A DNA stretch of 64,000 nt from Chaetoceros tenuissimus (Eukaryota; Bacillariophyta; Thalassiosirophyceae; Chaetocerotales; Chaetocerotaceae): assembly GCA_021927905.1 (NCBI GenBank), contig BLLK01000057.1, positions 732,114 to 796,113 of the forward strand, read 5' to 3'. The position numbers and the translations under genes are program-made. Shown here piece by piece: positions 51,902-63,092 of the stretch. The notes under the pieces were generated by a model, which worked only from the letters and a program-made list of their open reading frames with translations, was not told where the DNA came from and ran no database searches. The stretch's first letter is position 1. The number at the start of each line of letters is the position of its first letter.

Positions 51902-53906
51902 TCACCATCCTTGTACTAGCTCGCGTATGCGGATGAAGTCTTTCTCTGGAAGATTCTTGGTGAGGTAGTCAGCTTCTTGAGTTTCTGTTGGACAGTAGAT
52001 TACGGAAATGTCGCCGTTGCGAACATGTTCCCTGAAGAAGTGATATCTGGCTAAGTAGAATCGAGTTCGACTAGTGATCCGTTGCTCAGTTGCAAGACGT
52101 AGAGCAGATTGATTGTCTTCGTGGACAGTGGTTAGAATGGAGTAAGGATTAGTGAATTCTGGCACATTCAAGGAGAGACACATCTTTTTGAGAAGAGTGC
52201 ATACTGGAATAAGAGCTCGCATAGCTTGACTAAGAGCATAGTACTCTGATTCAGTTGTGCTGAGACAGATGCAGTCCATAAGTTGAGATTTCCAGGTAAG
52301 AGGATATCCACAGAATTTAATGATGTAACCAGCACGAGAACGAACTGAAGAAGTCACTTCAGGTGGATCTATGTTGTACAATCCTCAGAAGTTCGCAACG
52401 ACGAAGCAATCTAAAGATAGTTTCTTAGGTACTCGAAGAATAGTACCATTGTTGATGGTGCCTTTCAAGTAGCGAATTATTATCTTTACAGCTAATGAAT
52501 GGGATTGTTTAGGACTATGAGTAAAGCAAACAACCTGCGATACAGCTACAGTAATGTCAGGACGGGTGTTGTTACTTAAGTAAAGAAGCATACCTACGAC
52601 GCTAGGATAACTCCAAGGTTCAGACATGGGAACTCCCTCTTGGTCGATCCCCAAGTCTTTGTTCAGCGCAGGAGTTGAAGCTGTAGTGCAGTTGTTCATT
52701 CCAGTGGCAAGAAGAATCTTCTTGATAAGACCTGATTGATTAGCTAAAGTACTGCCTTCAGGTAGATCAGTGTATTTGATACCAAGATATTCAGCAAAGG
52801 ATTCTTTTTTAGTCAAAGACCGTGACTTTCAATATCGGCAGCAAGTTTGTCGATGTCATTGGGATCGAGAGCTGCAACTCCCAAGTCATCAACGTAAATT
52901 GTTACAAAGATATTCTTTCCATAGAATAGGCAGTCATCGACATCAGATTTGATGAGACCAAGCTTTTCAAAGACTGATCTCGCTAGGTTGTAGAAAAGAT
53001 GAGGAGCCCAAATGCTTCCGTAGATGGACTTCAGAAGCTTTAGGCAAACCTCGAGGTATGTGCATATAGGTTGAAAAATCAAAGGTGCATGTGGTGTAGC
53101 CAATGTATTTGGAAATCTGAAGGAAAAGTCGAATGGTGATTTGCGAGACAACTGGAGAATAGGTATTCTCGTCATCCTTGGTTTCCATCAGATCACCTCT
53201 TAAACATATTCGTGCTTTGTATTTCTTAGGAGTTCCATCCGGATAACGTTTTAAACGAAACACCCATGTACATGGGATGATTTTGTGGCCTTGTTGTTGT
53301 ACTTTGTTTTTGTCAACCTCAACCCAAACGTTAAGGTTTTCAAGTTCGGATATCTCGGCTTCAGCAGCTTGCATCCAGTCTTTGTGCTCCGGAGTTTTCA
53401 TGGCTTGATCATAGGTGAAGATGTTGTGATCTTTAACTGCTCTGGCAGCAAGAACCTGAGGCTGAGTGCTGAACATAGTTGGAATGGCGGTTTCGGTAGG
53501 ATAGGTGCATTCGATGGCAGAGACGTAGACATGGAATTGAGATGCAGGTGGCAAAGACTCATCTGGTAGTGGGATCATCTCGGGATCTGGAGATGGCATT
53601 GCAGTTTCCACTCGTTATTTACTTTATGGGCGAATCTGAAAGCGGTATTGACGAAGCAGTAGAAGGAGTAGCTATCACCGGAGGAAATATTGGTGTGGTA
53701 GTAGTTGGATCTACAGCAAATCGAGGAGCAGCTGGAGTTTGAAGTCCAAGATTGTCATTGGTAACCCTTGGTGCAGTAAGTGGTGCTTTATTCCCTCTAT
53801 TGGACAAGAACGATGGCGACGACGAAGCACTTGAAGTGTGCCGAGGCAAAGGAGTGCGATTAGCATAATCCGGAGAAGGTTTAACTGCAGGAGCAGACGA
53901 AGGCAT
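51902..53906 (-). pseudogene. Copia pol fragment: linker, RT, RNase H
   Basis: 53906-53619 is a Ser/Pro/Thr linker. Then the RT opens (NVWVEVDKNKV..CTWVFRLKRYPDGTPKKYKARICLRGD). Its motif A region reads TFDFSTYMHIPRG, with about 15 residues missing between DFS and YMHIP. A frameshift follows near 53045, then IFVTIYVDDLGV with the YVDD catalytic box. A 5-bp deletion near 52813 shifts the frame again. An in-frame TGA (complement of 52385-52387) separates RT from RNase H (CLSTTESEYYALSQA; HEDNQSALRL; YLTKNLPEKDF). Several lesions rule out activity. Confidence 0.85.
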
Positions 53907-54059
53907 TGGCTGGCGAGGACGTGGTTTTACAAAACGTCCTTAACTAGATTATGAGACTATAAACTAATGTTGCTCTTCACACATCACGAATTCTATAGGT
54001 TCTGGTGAACATCCTAGAACATGCTTCGGGTTTACTTATTCCAGAATTGCCTGGTGAAT

Positions 54060-54650
54060 TTATTTAAGCCCAATGCTTTAAATTAGAATCGTCATCACTC
54101 GTCATCACTTCATCCTGAGTCCCATCTATGATGGATGAGAACTCTAATATGCGAACACTAAACTTTCGCATCTCAACATACTGATTCAGTTTCAACCCTT
54201 GTAGATACATACATAGTTGCTGGTAGAAGCCTTGGGTAATTGGCATTCCTCCCTAACCCTAACTTTGCCTTTTCACTTCGAAAGAAATGAGGTTTTAGCA
54301 TGTCTTTATTGGACTCCCGGTAATGTTCTGCCAGCGCATCCATATCTATATTGTGTTGAGTTTCTGGTGTGATGTCTGCATTACCTTTGTATTGATGACC
54401 CTTTACCCACGACTCTTCTACTATTATTTTCAGAAACTGTTCGCATACTCTTGCTACTATTTCTGCCCACATATTGCAGTCTGTTGCTAGAGTGGATGCA
54501 TCTGTGTGGAATGTGTGTGTCTACCAGTTTGATTCTTCATAGACTCTCTTGGTTGTCATATCAGGATAAGAAAGTAGGTGTTGTATGCTCTATGCCAGAA
54601 GTAAGTAGGTGTTGTATGCTCTATGCCAGAAGTAGCTGCAATTGAGTGAA
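54060..54650 (-). pseudogene. LINE-type relic, RNase H part
   Basis: Decayed copy of the RNase H region of the 58.6-kb element: DASTLATDCNMWAEI, then EESWVKGHQYKG, QHNIDMDALAEHYRES and PITQGFYQQL. Intact counterparts are DASPFATDYDVWAEI, EESWVKGHQDDD, QHNIDMDALAEVHRES and AVTQGFHHQL. A CCCTAACCC tract replaces a few codons before PITQGF. A 31-bp tandem duplication (54572-54602, 54603-54633) lies in its upstream part. Confidence 0.85.
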
Positions 54651-55729
54651 ATGCTGTATCCTAATTGTGACATCTGCTCCATTCATAATGATGGTGACTG
54701 CTCCTGCTGTGATGTTCCCTTGCTGCTGATAGATATCGTCCTGTAGAATGATACATATTTATATTGTAATTAAAATACGCAGTAGTTATATACTCTAAGA
54801 ATAAGAAGAATGCAACTTGGATGCTTGATATCATATAGGGATGTAAGACTATGAATACTTTGTAAGTGCAAAGTGTTGGTAGTTGATGTTTTGCTTGTTG
54901 TAGTACAGCTAGAGTAAGATGATGCTTAGAGCTTTGACAAATACTTCTCTGATTGACGAAGTGCATTGCAAATGATGGTTGTGAATAAGTTTAAATGACA
55001 AAGAAATATTTCGTCATGAACTCCCACAACACCGGATTACATAAGAACAAAGCATAAAACCTTAGTCTAGTATGTTAAGAACAAACTGTATAACCAATTC
55101 ACATTTGCATGTTGCACTAGTAGAACCTTATCACAAAGGGAAAGTGGCCCTATGGTTTGAATAAACAATTTTCTTCATTACAATACTACTAGAAAACAGT
55201 CGACCAATCACAAAATACTTGAATATTCTGCTTTGTTGAAAATATCTATATTTCTGATTATAAGTGTTGTATACTGATTTTTGTAACATGTAGTATCTAT
55301 TGGGGTCTAAGTTGATATGGTGGAATGTTTAAGACGGTTTCTTTTTAAAAATTTTATTGTTCAAGAAGTTCGATTTTTTCCCAATTAGAATTGTGAGACA
55401 ATATTCAAAGAGACTCAATCATCAAATTTTAGTCCGAAGTCTGAAAGCCCGAAAGCCTGAAAAGACTATATCAGACAAAACAAATAGTCTTTAAACGATA
55501 ACAGTATCTAGATTGAAGTTGAAGTAGAACTTCGATCTGAGATTCCTCATTGAAGAACTTGAGTCTTCAGAAATTCTTTTTGGTGGGGTTGAAATAGAAG
55601 TTCTCACTTGAAGTATTGAATTAATATTGCCATTTAAGATACTGATAGTGTAACCAGCAATGGAGTCAAAAACACCAACTATGTAGCAAAACTATCGACG
55701 TCGCGATAAATAAACTCATATCCAAATGC
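54651..55729. other. Intergenic, no gene seen
   Basis: No coding signal or recognisable repeat. Confidence 0.45.
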
Positions 55730-57010
55730 TTTCAGGTAGATTACGAGTCCCTCTCTGATTTCACCAAAGAGAGAATGCAACTCTCAATTCGCATGAAGGG
55801 TATTGGGATTAGGAGCACAGAGGATAGACGATTTGGTCAATTCTTAAATGGCATCACAAAGATGGTCTTATCCCTTTAATATCGTCTCGTAAAACAGGAG
55901 ACAACCTTGAATAATGGATAGGCTCAAACCCTTTCGGCGATGATTGCATCGGTGGGAACACCCTTTTTGAGAATGATTCAGAGATAGGAGAAGGAATGAA
56001 AGAAGCATGGAGCCATGTATTTAAAGACATTCAAGAAAAAGGAATTGAAATTGAAGGTGGATCTTCAATCCTTCATGGCGACTGCCAATTTGCTTGTCTC
56101 ATACCTGAATTTAGTGATGAAGCGACAACTTTGCGTGTCCCTAAAGATTCCCTTACTCATAAATCTCCAAGATCCTGGAAGAAGGCAAAAATGCATCTAT
56201 CATGAATGATATTAAGAACAAGAACATGTCTGAATACACCACAATACATGAACCTATGTCCTTTTATATTGAATCAGCTACAGCCCTGAATTTCTTCGCG
56301 CACTGATATCAAAAGGTGGAATTATGATGAATGATACTTTTGTCACAGCAGTAAACAATTACTTGGGTCAACCCATCTTTATTTTGAAACAGTTCGTTGG
56401 TGAGAAAAACCATTATATTGGAAGATCTGGCAAACTAGTGGATGAATATTGTATCGAAGTCAAAAACGCTCACGTTACAGGCGGACATTATCATAGAGGA
56501 CACAGAAGTTTACAATATCTATTCAATGATATGTGTAGAAAGGCGAAATTACATTGCGAATTAGAGCCAACTAACATTTTCACCAACCTCCCTAATGACG
56601 TTGGCGAAAGATATTATGCTACGACATCCAATGAAGATCAAATTCGTCCTGATTTTCAAATCCATAACTACAAGGAAGATTTTGGGAATATCTTTCCTCC
56701 TGGTTTAATAATAGAGAAAATAAAGACACATTTTCAAGAATTCAACACATTTACTAGATCATCTCGAAACAATTTTTAAGGTTCTGTCGATGATTGAAAC
56801 AGTTATGAAAAAGCAGCATTACATGTAACATCAAATATACAGTGGAATAAGCTGCTAGCATTTAACTTCAAGTTTGTAGCACAACGTGTTCGGAGAAGAA
56901 TTCCAGAACCAGATATGCTATATGAAAGACTCAAGGAGCTGTCTTTGACTACTTTGCAGATAAATGTGACTGCAAAACTAGAAAGCCATTGTTCAAAGCT
57001 TTCGCAAGAC
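55730..57010 (+). pseudogene. Decayed retroelement-like coding region
   Basis: Coherent coding in shifting frames: DYESLSDFTKERMQLSIRMK-like text with GIGIRSTEDRRFGQFLNGITKM (55740-55860), GDCQFACLIPEF (56080), SPRSWKKAKMHLS (56165-56205), NNYLGQP...DEYCIEVKNAH...GHRSLQYLFND (56350-56530) and RRRIPEPDMLYERLKEL (56895-56940). The order GIR..EDRR..., YLGQP, DEY...GHR..., and a basic RRRI helix resembles the region after the RT in a widespread algal retroelement type, recalled and not searched. It is different from the element at 58.6 kb. Confidence 0.45.
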
Positions 57011-57064
57011 AAAAAGCAAATTCAATTCTAGTCATGGTAAAAAGCAGTTTGCTATCAGATCCAC

Positions 57065-57355
57065 CAGGTTACTCCTTTTATATTCGGAGATTCAATAAAG
57101 ATGATTCGCTCATGGTTGACAGACATGGATTGCAGTTGTACAGATCAATTTGTTGGACAAGTAATCTGGAATCGCTCCATCAAACATTGTCCCAATGTTT
57201 TGGACAGTGCTTGGTATAGTGATAGCTTACAAACTATCATTCGTCATTCACATAATTGGTGTGCATCCATCCGAAATGACAAAGACTTCCCTAAGCTACG
57301 GCATTATGATGGACTCTTTTTGATTTTTGTAAATTCTGTTTTGGCGTTAGAATGA
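57065..57355 (+). pseudogene. Truncated coding relic cut by copia LTR
   Basis: 96 codons without a stop (VTPFIFGDSIKMIRSWLTDM...CSCTDQFVGQVIWN...HSHNWCASIRNDKDFP...FLIFVNSVLALE), ending in a TGA that straddles the outer end of the copia LTR at 57353. No ATG at the left. Looks like the C-terminus of a real protein; family not recognised. Confidence 0.45.
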
Positions 57356-57975
57356 AACTGCTTGTCGGAGGGAACAGCACCAATCAAATGCTGTACGCTG
57401 TCCGCGAATGAGTTGTATAATGTATAATATAGATAAGAAGCTAACTAAGAGAACGAGTTAGTTTCAGAGTATTTGTTGATTGTGAACTTATAGTTAGTTG
57501 ACTACTGTTTGAGTTCCTCAGGGCTTGGTTGAAGTTCAGGTGTCAAGTAATCAGACTTTGGCATCTCAAGAGAATCAGCCAATGAAAAATAAATGCTTGA
57601 CACTTTCTTTGAACTTTCAATTCGAGCTCTGCTATTGGACGGACTCAAACTTATGTACTATGTATAAGAAGTATGTACTCCTGTATAAGCTTTATTGAGG
57701 AGCTTGTAGAACAATGTATTGTAGTTAGAAGCTCTAACTAATAAGTAGTTGATATGTAAATTCGTTGAATGTAGTTTTGTGACAAATGACGTGACAGCAT
57801 CGCTAGGAATGCTTTCAGGCCATTTCTTGATTGGTGTGACATCGAACATTGATCATTGACGCGTGTCATTGGTAGGAAATATATAGATATGAATATTATG
57901 TAAGTGCGAACAAAGTGGTTGGTAAATAAAGTGCCCTGTTACAGTTAGCTTAGCGATTGTTAAGAAAGTCAAGTC
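57353..57975 (-). repeat. 3' LTR of copia copy 2
   Basis: Outer end TGAAACTGCTTG; inner end next to the polypurine tract (about 57980-57988). Approximate inner boundary. Confidence 0.75.
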
Positions 57976-58020
57976 CGACTCTCCCTCCAATTCTGAACCA
58001 ACTGTTATTGGCGCAATGAG

Positions 58021-58500
58021 TCACCATCCTTGTACTAGCTCGCGTATGCGGATGAAGTCTTTCTCTGGAAGATTCTTGGTGAGGTAGTCAGCTTCTTGAG
58101 TTTCTGTTGGACAGTAGATTACGGAAATGTCGCCGTTGCGAACATGTTCCCTGAAGAAGTGATATCTGGCTAAGTAGAATCGAGTTCGACTAGTGATCCG
58201 TTGCTCAGTTGCAAGACGTAGAGCAGATTGATTGTCTTCGTGGACAGTGGTTAGAATGGAGTCAGGATTAGTGAATTCTGGCACATTCAAGGAGAGACAC
58301 ATCTTTTTGAGAAGAGTGCATACTGGAATAAGAGCTCGCATAGCTTGACTAAGAGCATAGTACTCTGATTCAGTTGTGCTGAGACAGATGCAGTCCATAA
58401 GTTGAGATTTCCAGGTAAGAGGATATCCACAGAATTTAATGATGTATCCAGCACGAGAACGAACTGAAGAAGTCACTTCAGGTGGATCTATGTTGTACAA
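58021..58500 (-). pseudogene. Copia RNase H fragment, copy 2
   Basis: 159 codons: MYNIDPPEVTSSVRSRAGYI, CLSTTESEYYALSQA, HEDNQSALRL and YLTKNLPEKDF. Differs from copy 1 at only a few positions (for example Asp for Tyr in TNPDSILT). Separated from its RT by the TGA and the LINE insertion. The apparent start codon is TTG, so it is not an independent gene. Confidence 0.85.
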
Positions 58501-58551
58501 TCCTCAGAAGTTCGCAACGACGAAGCAATCTAAAGATAGTTTCTTAGGTAC

Positions 58552-58558
58552 TCGAAGA
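58552..58558. repeat. Target-site duplication, left
   Basis: TCGAAGA; second copy at 63086-63092. Confidence 0.85.
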
Positions 58559-61500
58559 AGGAGAACAATGGAGGCTCTGGAAGCAGCGGAGGAGAAGCTT
58601 AAAAGCAATGATCCATCAGTACAACTAGAAGGATTGAAGAAGGTACTGAGCATTGAAAAGCGAGCAATGTCGGATTATATAACTAGTGCAACACGTAAAG
58701 TTCTCAAGCCAAGGAGCAACATTGATGTGCCATGGTCGGTGGAATTAGCTATCAGTAAGAAAGCAAGAATAGCAGCTAGGAAAGAATGGGAGAAGGATAA
58801 GGAGAATGACGAAGCATACAACAAGTGGAAAGAATCGCGTACCAAATATGAAAAAGCATTAGTCCGAGCTCCTGAGCTGAGAAAAGAAATGTATGGTTCA
58901 ATGGTAGAAGAAATGTCTTACAGAATGCATTGCTCTGAAGATTCAGCAATACGTGCAATTTACAATTGTGAAGTCTTGAGGGACCTTTGTGCAAAGAACA
59001 GGACAGTCTTAAAAGGTGCAAGAGGAAAGACGATGACACATATCCTTGTTGGTGAACCTGTTGAATCAGTGAAAACACAGTGGATGAAAATCACTGACAG
59101 TGAACTCATTGAAGAAATATTACTACGTTTTAATGAACGGCACTTGCAGCAGTCAACAATCTCTCCATTCGCGCATGGCCCACTACGGCAAATATTGGGA
59201 GAAGATGGCAAAGGCAGCCAAGCATTCTTGGACGGACTGATTGATTCGGAGGTAGCTGAAGAGTATGGTCACCTAGCAACAGCGACGAACTTAATCATCG
59301 AGGAAATGAAAATAAAAGAGATAGGTGGAGAACCAGCAAAGTTCGAATGGACCTTCGATGAGGCAGATTACAAGGAAGCATTTGGCAAAGCACGTCTCAA
59401 CACAGCACCAGGATTTTCAGGCTTGAACATGCATACATTAAGAGCGATATCAACAAATAAAGAGCTTCGTACAATCTATGCTAAGGTGCTAGAGCTACCA
59501 TTCCGATATGGATTCACTTATCCTCGATGGGAAAAGACAGTTCAAGCCTTACTTATGAAAGAGCTACTGCCATTTGTACATAGGTGGAGAATTCTGGAAC
59601 TCATGGAGCAAGACTACAACGGGGTTCTTAAGTTAGTAGTAGGACGTAAATTCGCAGCACACGATCAGGAATTCTTCCAAAACAAAGAGTCATATGGAGC
59701 AGTAAAGAAGAAGAGTGCACATGACGCACTCAACTCGGTGCAGAATGTTCTGGAATATAGTAGGATAATGAGTAGTCCAATCGCAATAGCTCCCAAAGAC
59801 GCTACAGGCTGCTTCGATCTACTGCGGAGGGAAATCATAAAAGTAATCCAAGAATCGAAGGGAATGCCAAAGGAGTTTGGTGAATGTGTAGTGCAAACAC
59901 TTCATGGCATGGAGAGGCATATACGCTTAGCAGGAAAGTTATCAAAGAAGAGCTTCAAATATAACAGCAGCAACAACATTGGTGGTATAGGGCAAGGAAG
60001 TGGAGAAGGTCCACAGGACGGAAATGACATGATTGGATTGCTTAAAGACGTCCACACCAAAACAACTCGAGGATGTACATTACTTCATCCGGATGGAGTG
60101 CAGTCATTAACAAGACATGGAGGCGGCTTCATTGATGACCAAATCGATGTGATATCACTGGACACGCAGGTTGCAGAACAGGAGAAAGAGTTAGTTGAAG
60201 ATATCCTTCTTCAGTGGCAAAATCTGCTAAATGTATCCGGAGGTGATCTTAGTATTAACAAATGCGCAGTAGGATTTGCCCAGTACAAATTTGTCAAATC
60301 CATACAGAGAGACTACGTAAAGATGAAGAGTATCAATGAGAATGAGACACAAATAGAGCTTCAACCCAATAACCAGCTCTTGCAAAAGGAAGTATTGAAA
60401 CGACTGGAACCAAACGACGGAGAGAAGTATCTAGGAGTAAGGAATGCTCTTAGCGGTTCTAATAGTGACGAATTCAAGGCGCGAAAGTTACAAGTAGAGG
60501 AAATGGCAGGACGAGTGTCCATGTCACATACATATCACAAGACAACAAGCATACATGATTCACTCCATTCAGTATAAGCCAGCGATCACATATCCTCTAC
60601 AGCACACAACGTTTACGACAAAGCAGTGCAAAGCAATACAAGTTCCGATGACAAATGCACTGTTGCCAAAAATGGGATTCAATAGACACATGCCGCGTGC
60701 AGTAGTCTTTGGTCCAATGCAATATGGAGGTATAGCAATGATAGATATTGAAACAGAGCAACTAGCAAGTCACCTGGAGTCACTAGTGAAGGACCTCCGG
60801 ACAAACACGCTACAGGCAGAGGATCGCATCATTGTGATAGCAGCATATCAAAGATTCATGGGATGTGGAAAATACTTCCTGGAAAATGACCCTAAGCACT
60901 GGCCATATAAACCAAAGCAATGTAAAACTACATACATCTGGAATATGATTTGGAAGCATGGTATTAGCATTCGATCCTCTCAGCTTTGGAAGCCAGTATC
61001 CAAGTACTCTAATGATGAAGCTATTATGGATGGAATAGTGAGAACAGCTTTGGACCGACGCGGAACCCCTCAACATCTGTCAGACATTTGTATCGCGAAC
61101 GCAAATACAGTCCGTATTTACCTTCAAGTTCACTTCTTAAGCGACATGGTAACAGATGGGAAGATAGATACAGAATTATTCAATGTCGAAAGGCGAGCAA
61201 TTACTAGTGAAGTTTACCCTTACCAGGACAAACCAAGCACAAAAGCTATCAACGACTGAAAGAAAGCAGTGAGAGCATCATTTATACATGGAGATATGGG
61301 AATAGGAAGGATCTTAGTAGACCAAGTCATTGGAGACGAAAGTGAACCACAAAACCTACAGCAGTACATTGCGACTCAACCAAGCCACATCAAGCAAATC
61401 ATGGGAATACAGAGTGAGGAATGGACTGACGACAGTACTTTGGCGGTAGTAGCAGCATTGAGAGAGGGAAGGACCATCACAATCTTTGGTGACGGATCTG

Positions 61501-63085
61501 TGAAGGATGGACGAGGAAGCCATGCCTATAGAATAATACCACATGACAATTTGTATGATGATAAGGGCACTTTGACAGCTGGAGCAGTAACTAATGGGGA
61601 CCGGAGGTGGATCACCTCACTCTGAACAGAGCAGATGTCGCAACTAGGAGCACTATATACACTTCTTGCTATAGCAGTCACAAATGAGGTAACAGACTCA
61701 AAGTCAACCTTTCTCTTTCGCTACGACAATCAAGAGAGTCTTCGACGGGTGAAATTAGTCCATTCCTTTTACACAGATGCATCACCATTCGCAACTGATT
61801 ATGACGTATGGGCAGAGATAACGAGAGTGTGTAAGAGATTCCCAAATGTCATCATAGAAGAGTCTTGGGTAAAAGGGCATCAGGATGATGATACAGAAGA
61901 TGTTTCCATCGAAGCACAGCATAATATAGACATGGATGCATTGGCAGAGGTGCATCGTGAGTCAGATGAAATAATGCCACAGGCACCATTGTTCTGTAGT
62001 GAACGAGCACAGATATTAATGGACGGGATTGCGGTCACTCAAGGATTCCACCACCAATTACGGGTGCATTTACTAGGAGACAACCTGAGGCTGTATATCA
62101 AGGGTAAGACCGGCTGGTCTGACAATGAATTCAATACAGTCAACTGGCAAGCACTAGAGCGGTACCTCAAGGCAGTATCTCCAGGCAAACGAACCAACAT
62201 TATCAAAATGCAGCATGGATGGCACCACACCTGTGAAAGAGATGCCATGTTCAAGGAGTCTGGCAATTTCAAATCGGGTCACACAAGCACATTCTGCCCA
62301 TTCGGGTGTGGTGAGATCGACTACCGCTGGCATTTCTTGCGATGCACAAAGTCACCAATATCGAAAGAAGCAGCAAGTGAGACAAGGAAACTTCATAAAG
62401 TATTCAAACGATACAAAGTACATCATGAGATGCAAAGTGTGATATTGCAACGAGTGAAGGCTACGTTACAAAGTCAACGAATTGTACCTATGCAACTAGA
62501 TGATCATACAGATCCTTTGCTCCAAGAAGCACTGGACGAACAAGACATATTAGGGTGGGATCAATTCCTGCTCGGGAGACAGTCCAAGCGCTGGGAGGAA
62601 TTACAGCACAAGGAATACTCGAGACTGGCTGCACAGTTACCAGCAAACTCCTCGCTCCCTGCACATTTCAAATCTACAGTACTCTCCAAAATGATGATCC
62701 AAGAGGCAACTTACATCGTGCTGAACCGATGGCAGGTGCATAACGAAGTGGCCCATACAGCTATTACCGCGAAGGAATATATCAAAGACCGAAACAAAGC
62801 CAAGGTTCAAATTAGGGCACTACTATCTGCACCACGACCAGACCACATAGCATTGACAAGACTGATACCTGAGACAGTTGAGACACTTTTGTCACAACCG
62901 CTAGAACGCATTAAAGAATGGATCGCTACATGGAAGGCTTCTAAAGCTTACATAGCGCCATCACTTATCACAACATATATGCAAACAACATAAACTCCTT
63001 CCCCTTTTTCATCCACCCAATTGGGCCGATGTAATGAAGTTGATACTCATAATGTAGTGATTAACGTCAGTAAAGATTTTATTAT
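58559..63085 (+). mobile_element. LINE-type (non-LTR) retrotransposon inserted in copia
   Basis: A 4527-bp element between 7-bp direct repeats TCGAAGA (58552-58558 and 63086-63092), which occurs once at the uninterrupted site in copia copy 1. It encodes one long RT-RNase H polyprotein starting 9 bp inside the left junction. There is no visible endonuclease (APE or REL) domain and no 5' UTR, so it is probably 5'-truncated or of an RT-RH-only lineage. The 3' end after the stop is 92 bp and not poly(A) (ends GATTTTATTAT). Confidence 0.9.
58568..62993 (+). pseudogene. Retroelement RT-RNase H polyprotein with lesions
   Basis: ATG at 58568. About 250 helical N-terminal residues, then a reverse transcriptase: the APGFSGLNM region, RWRILELMEQDYNGVLKLVVGRK, motif A DATGCFDLL (about 59797), motif B GIGQGSGEGPQ (about 59985) and motif C FIDD (60128-60139). 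The frame ends at 60577, and the same protein continues one frame over from about 60555. In-frame TGA codons follow at 61257-61259 and 61623-61625, and the frame continues to 62993. The RNase H has FGDGSVKDGRGSHAYRI (61485), the acidic residue near 61630, FRYDNQESL (61715) and WVKGHQDD (61866). A C-x3-C-x7-H-x3-C zinc knuckle (about 62295-62350) and a conserved FLLGRQSKRWEE end the protein. Three lesions suggest inactivity, but the close match to a live element makes it recent. Confidence 0.88.
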
Positions 63086-63092
63086 TCGAAGA
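63086..63092. repeat. Target-site duplication, right
   Basis: TCGAAGA; first copy at 58552-58558. Confidence 0.85.

Larger units (their letters stand above)
51228..53935 (-). mobile_element. Ty1/copia retrotransposon, copy 1 (5'-truncated)
   Basis: Minus orientation: 3' LTR (about 51228-51860), polypurine tract (51861-51869, GGAGGGAGA on the element strand), RNase H, reverse transcriptase and the integrase-RT linker end. It stops near 53935 with no integrase or gag and no 5' LTR. Nearly identical to copy 2, so recently copied, but incapable of coding. Confidence 0.85.

Noticed and set aside
58439-58567. Upstream 43 residues of the LINE-type ORF
   Set aside because: They lie in copia sequence to the left of the target-site duplication; the element's own ATG is at 58568.
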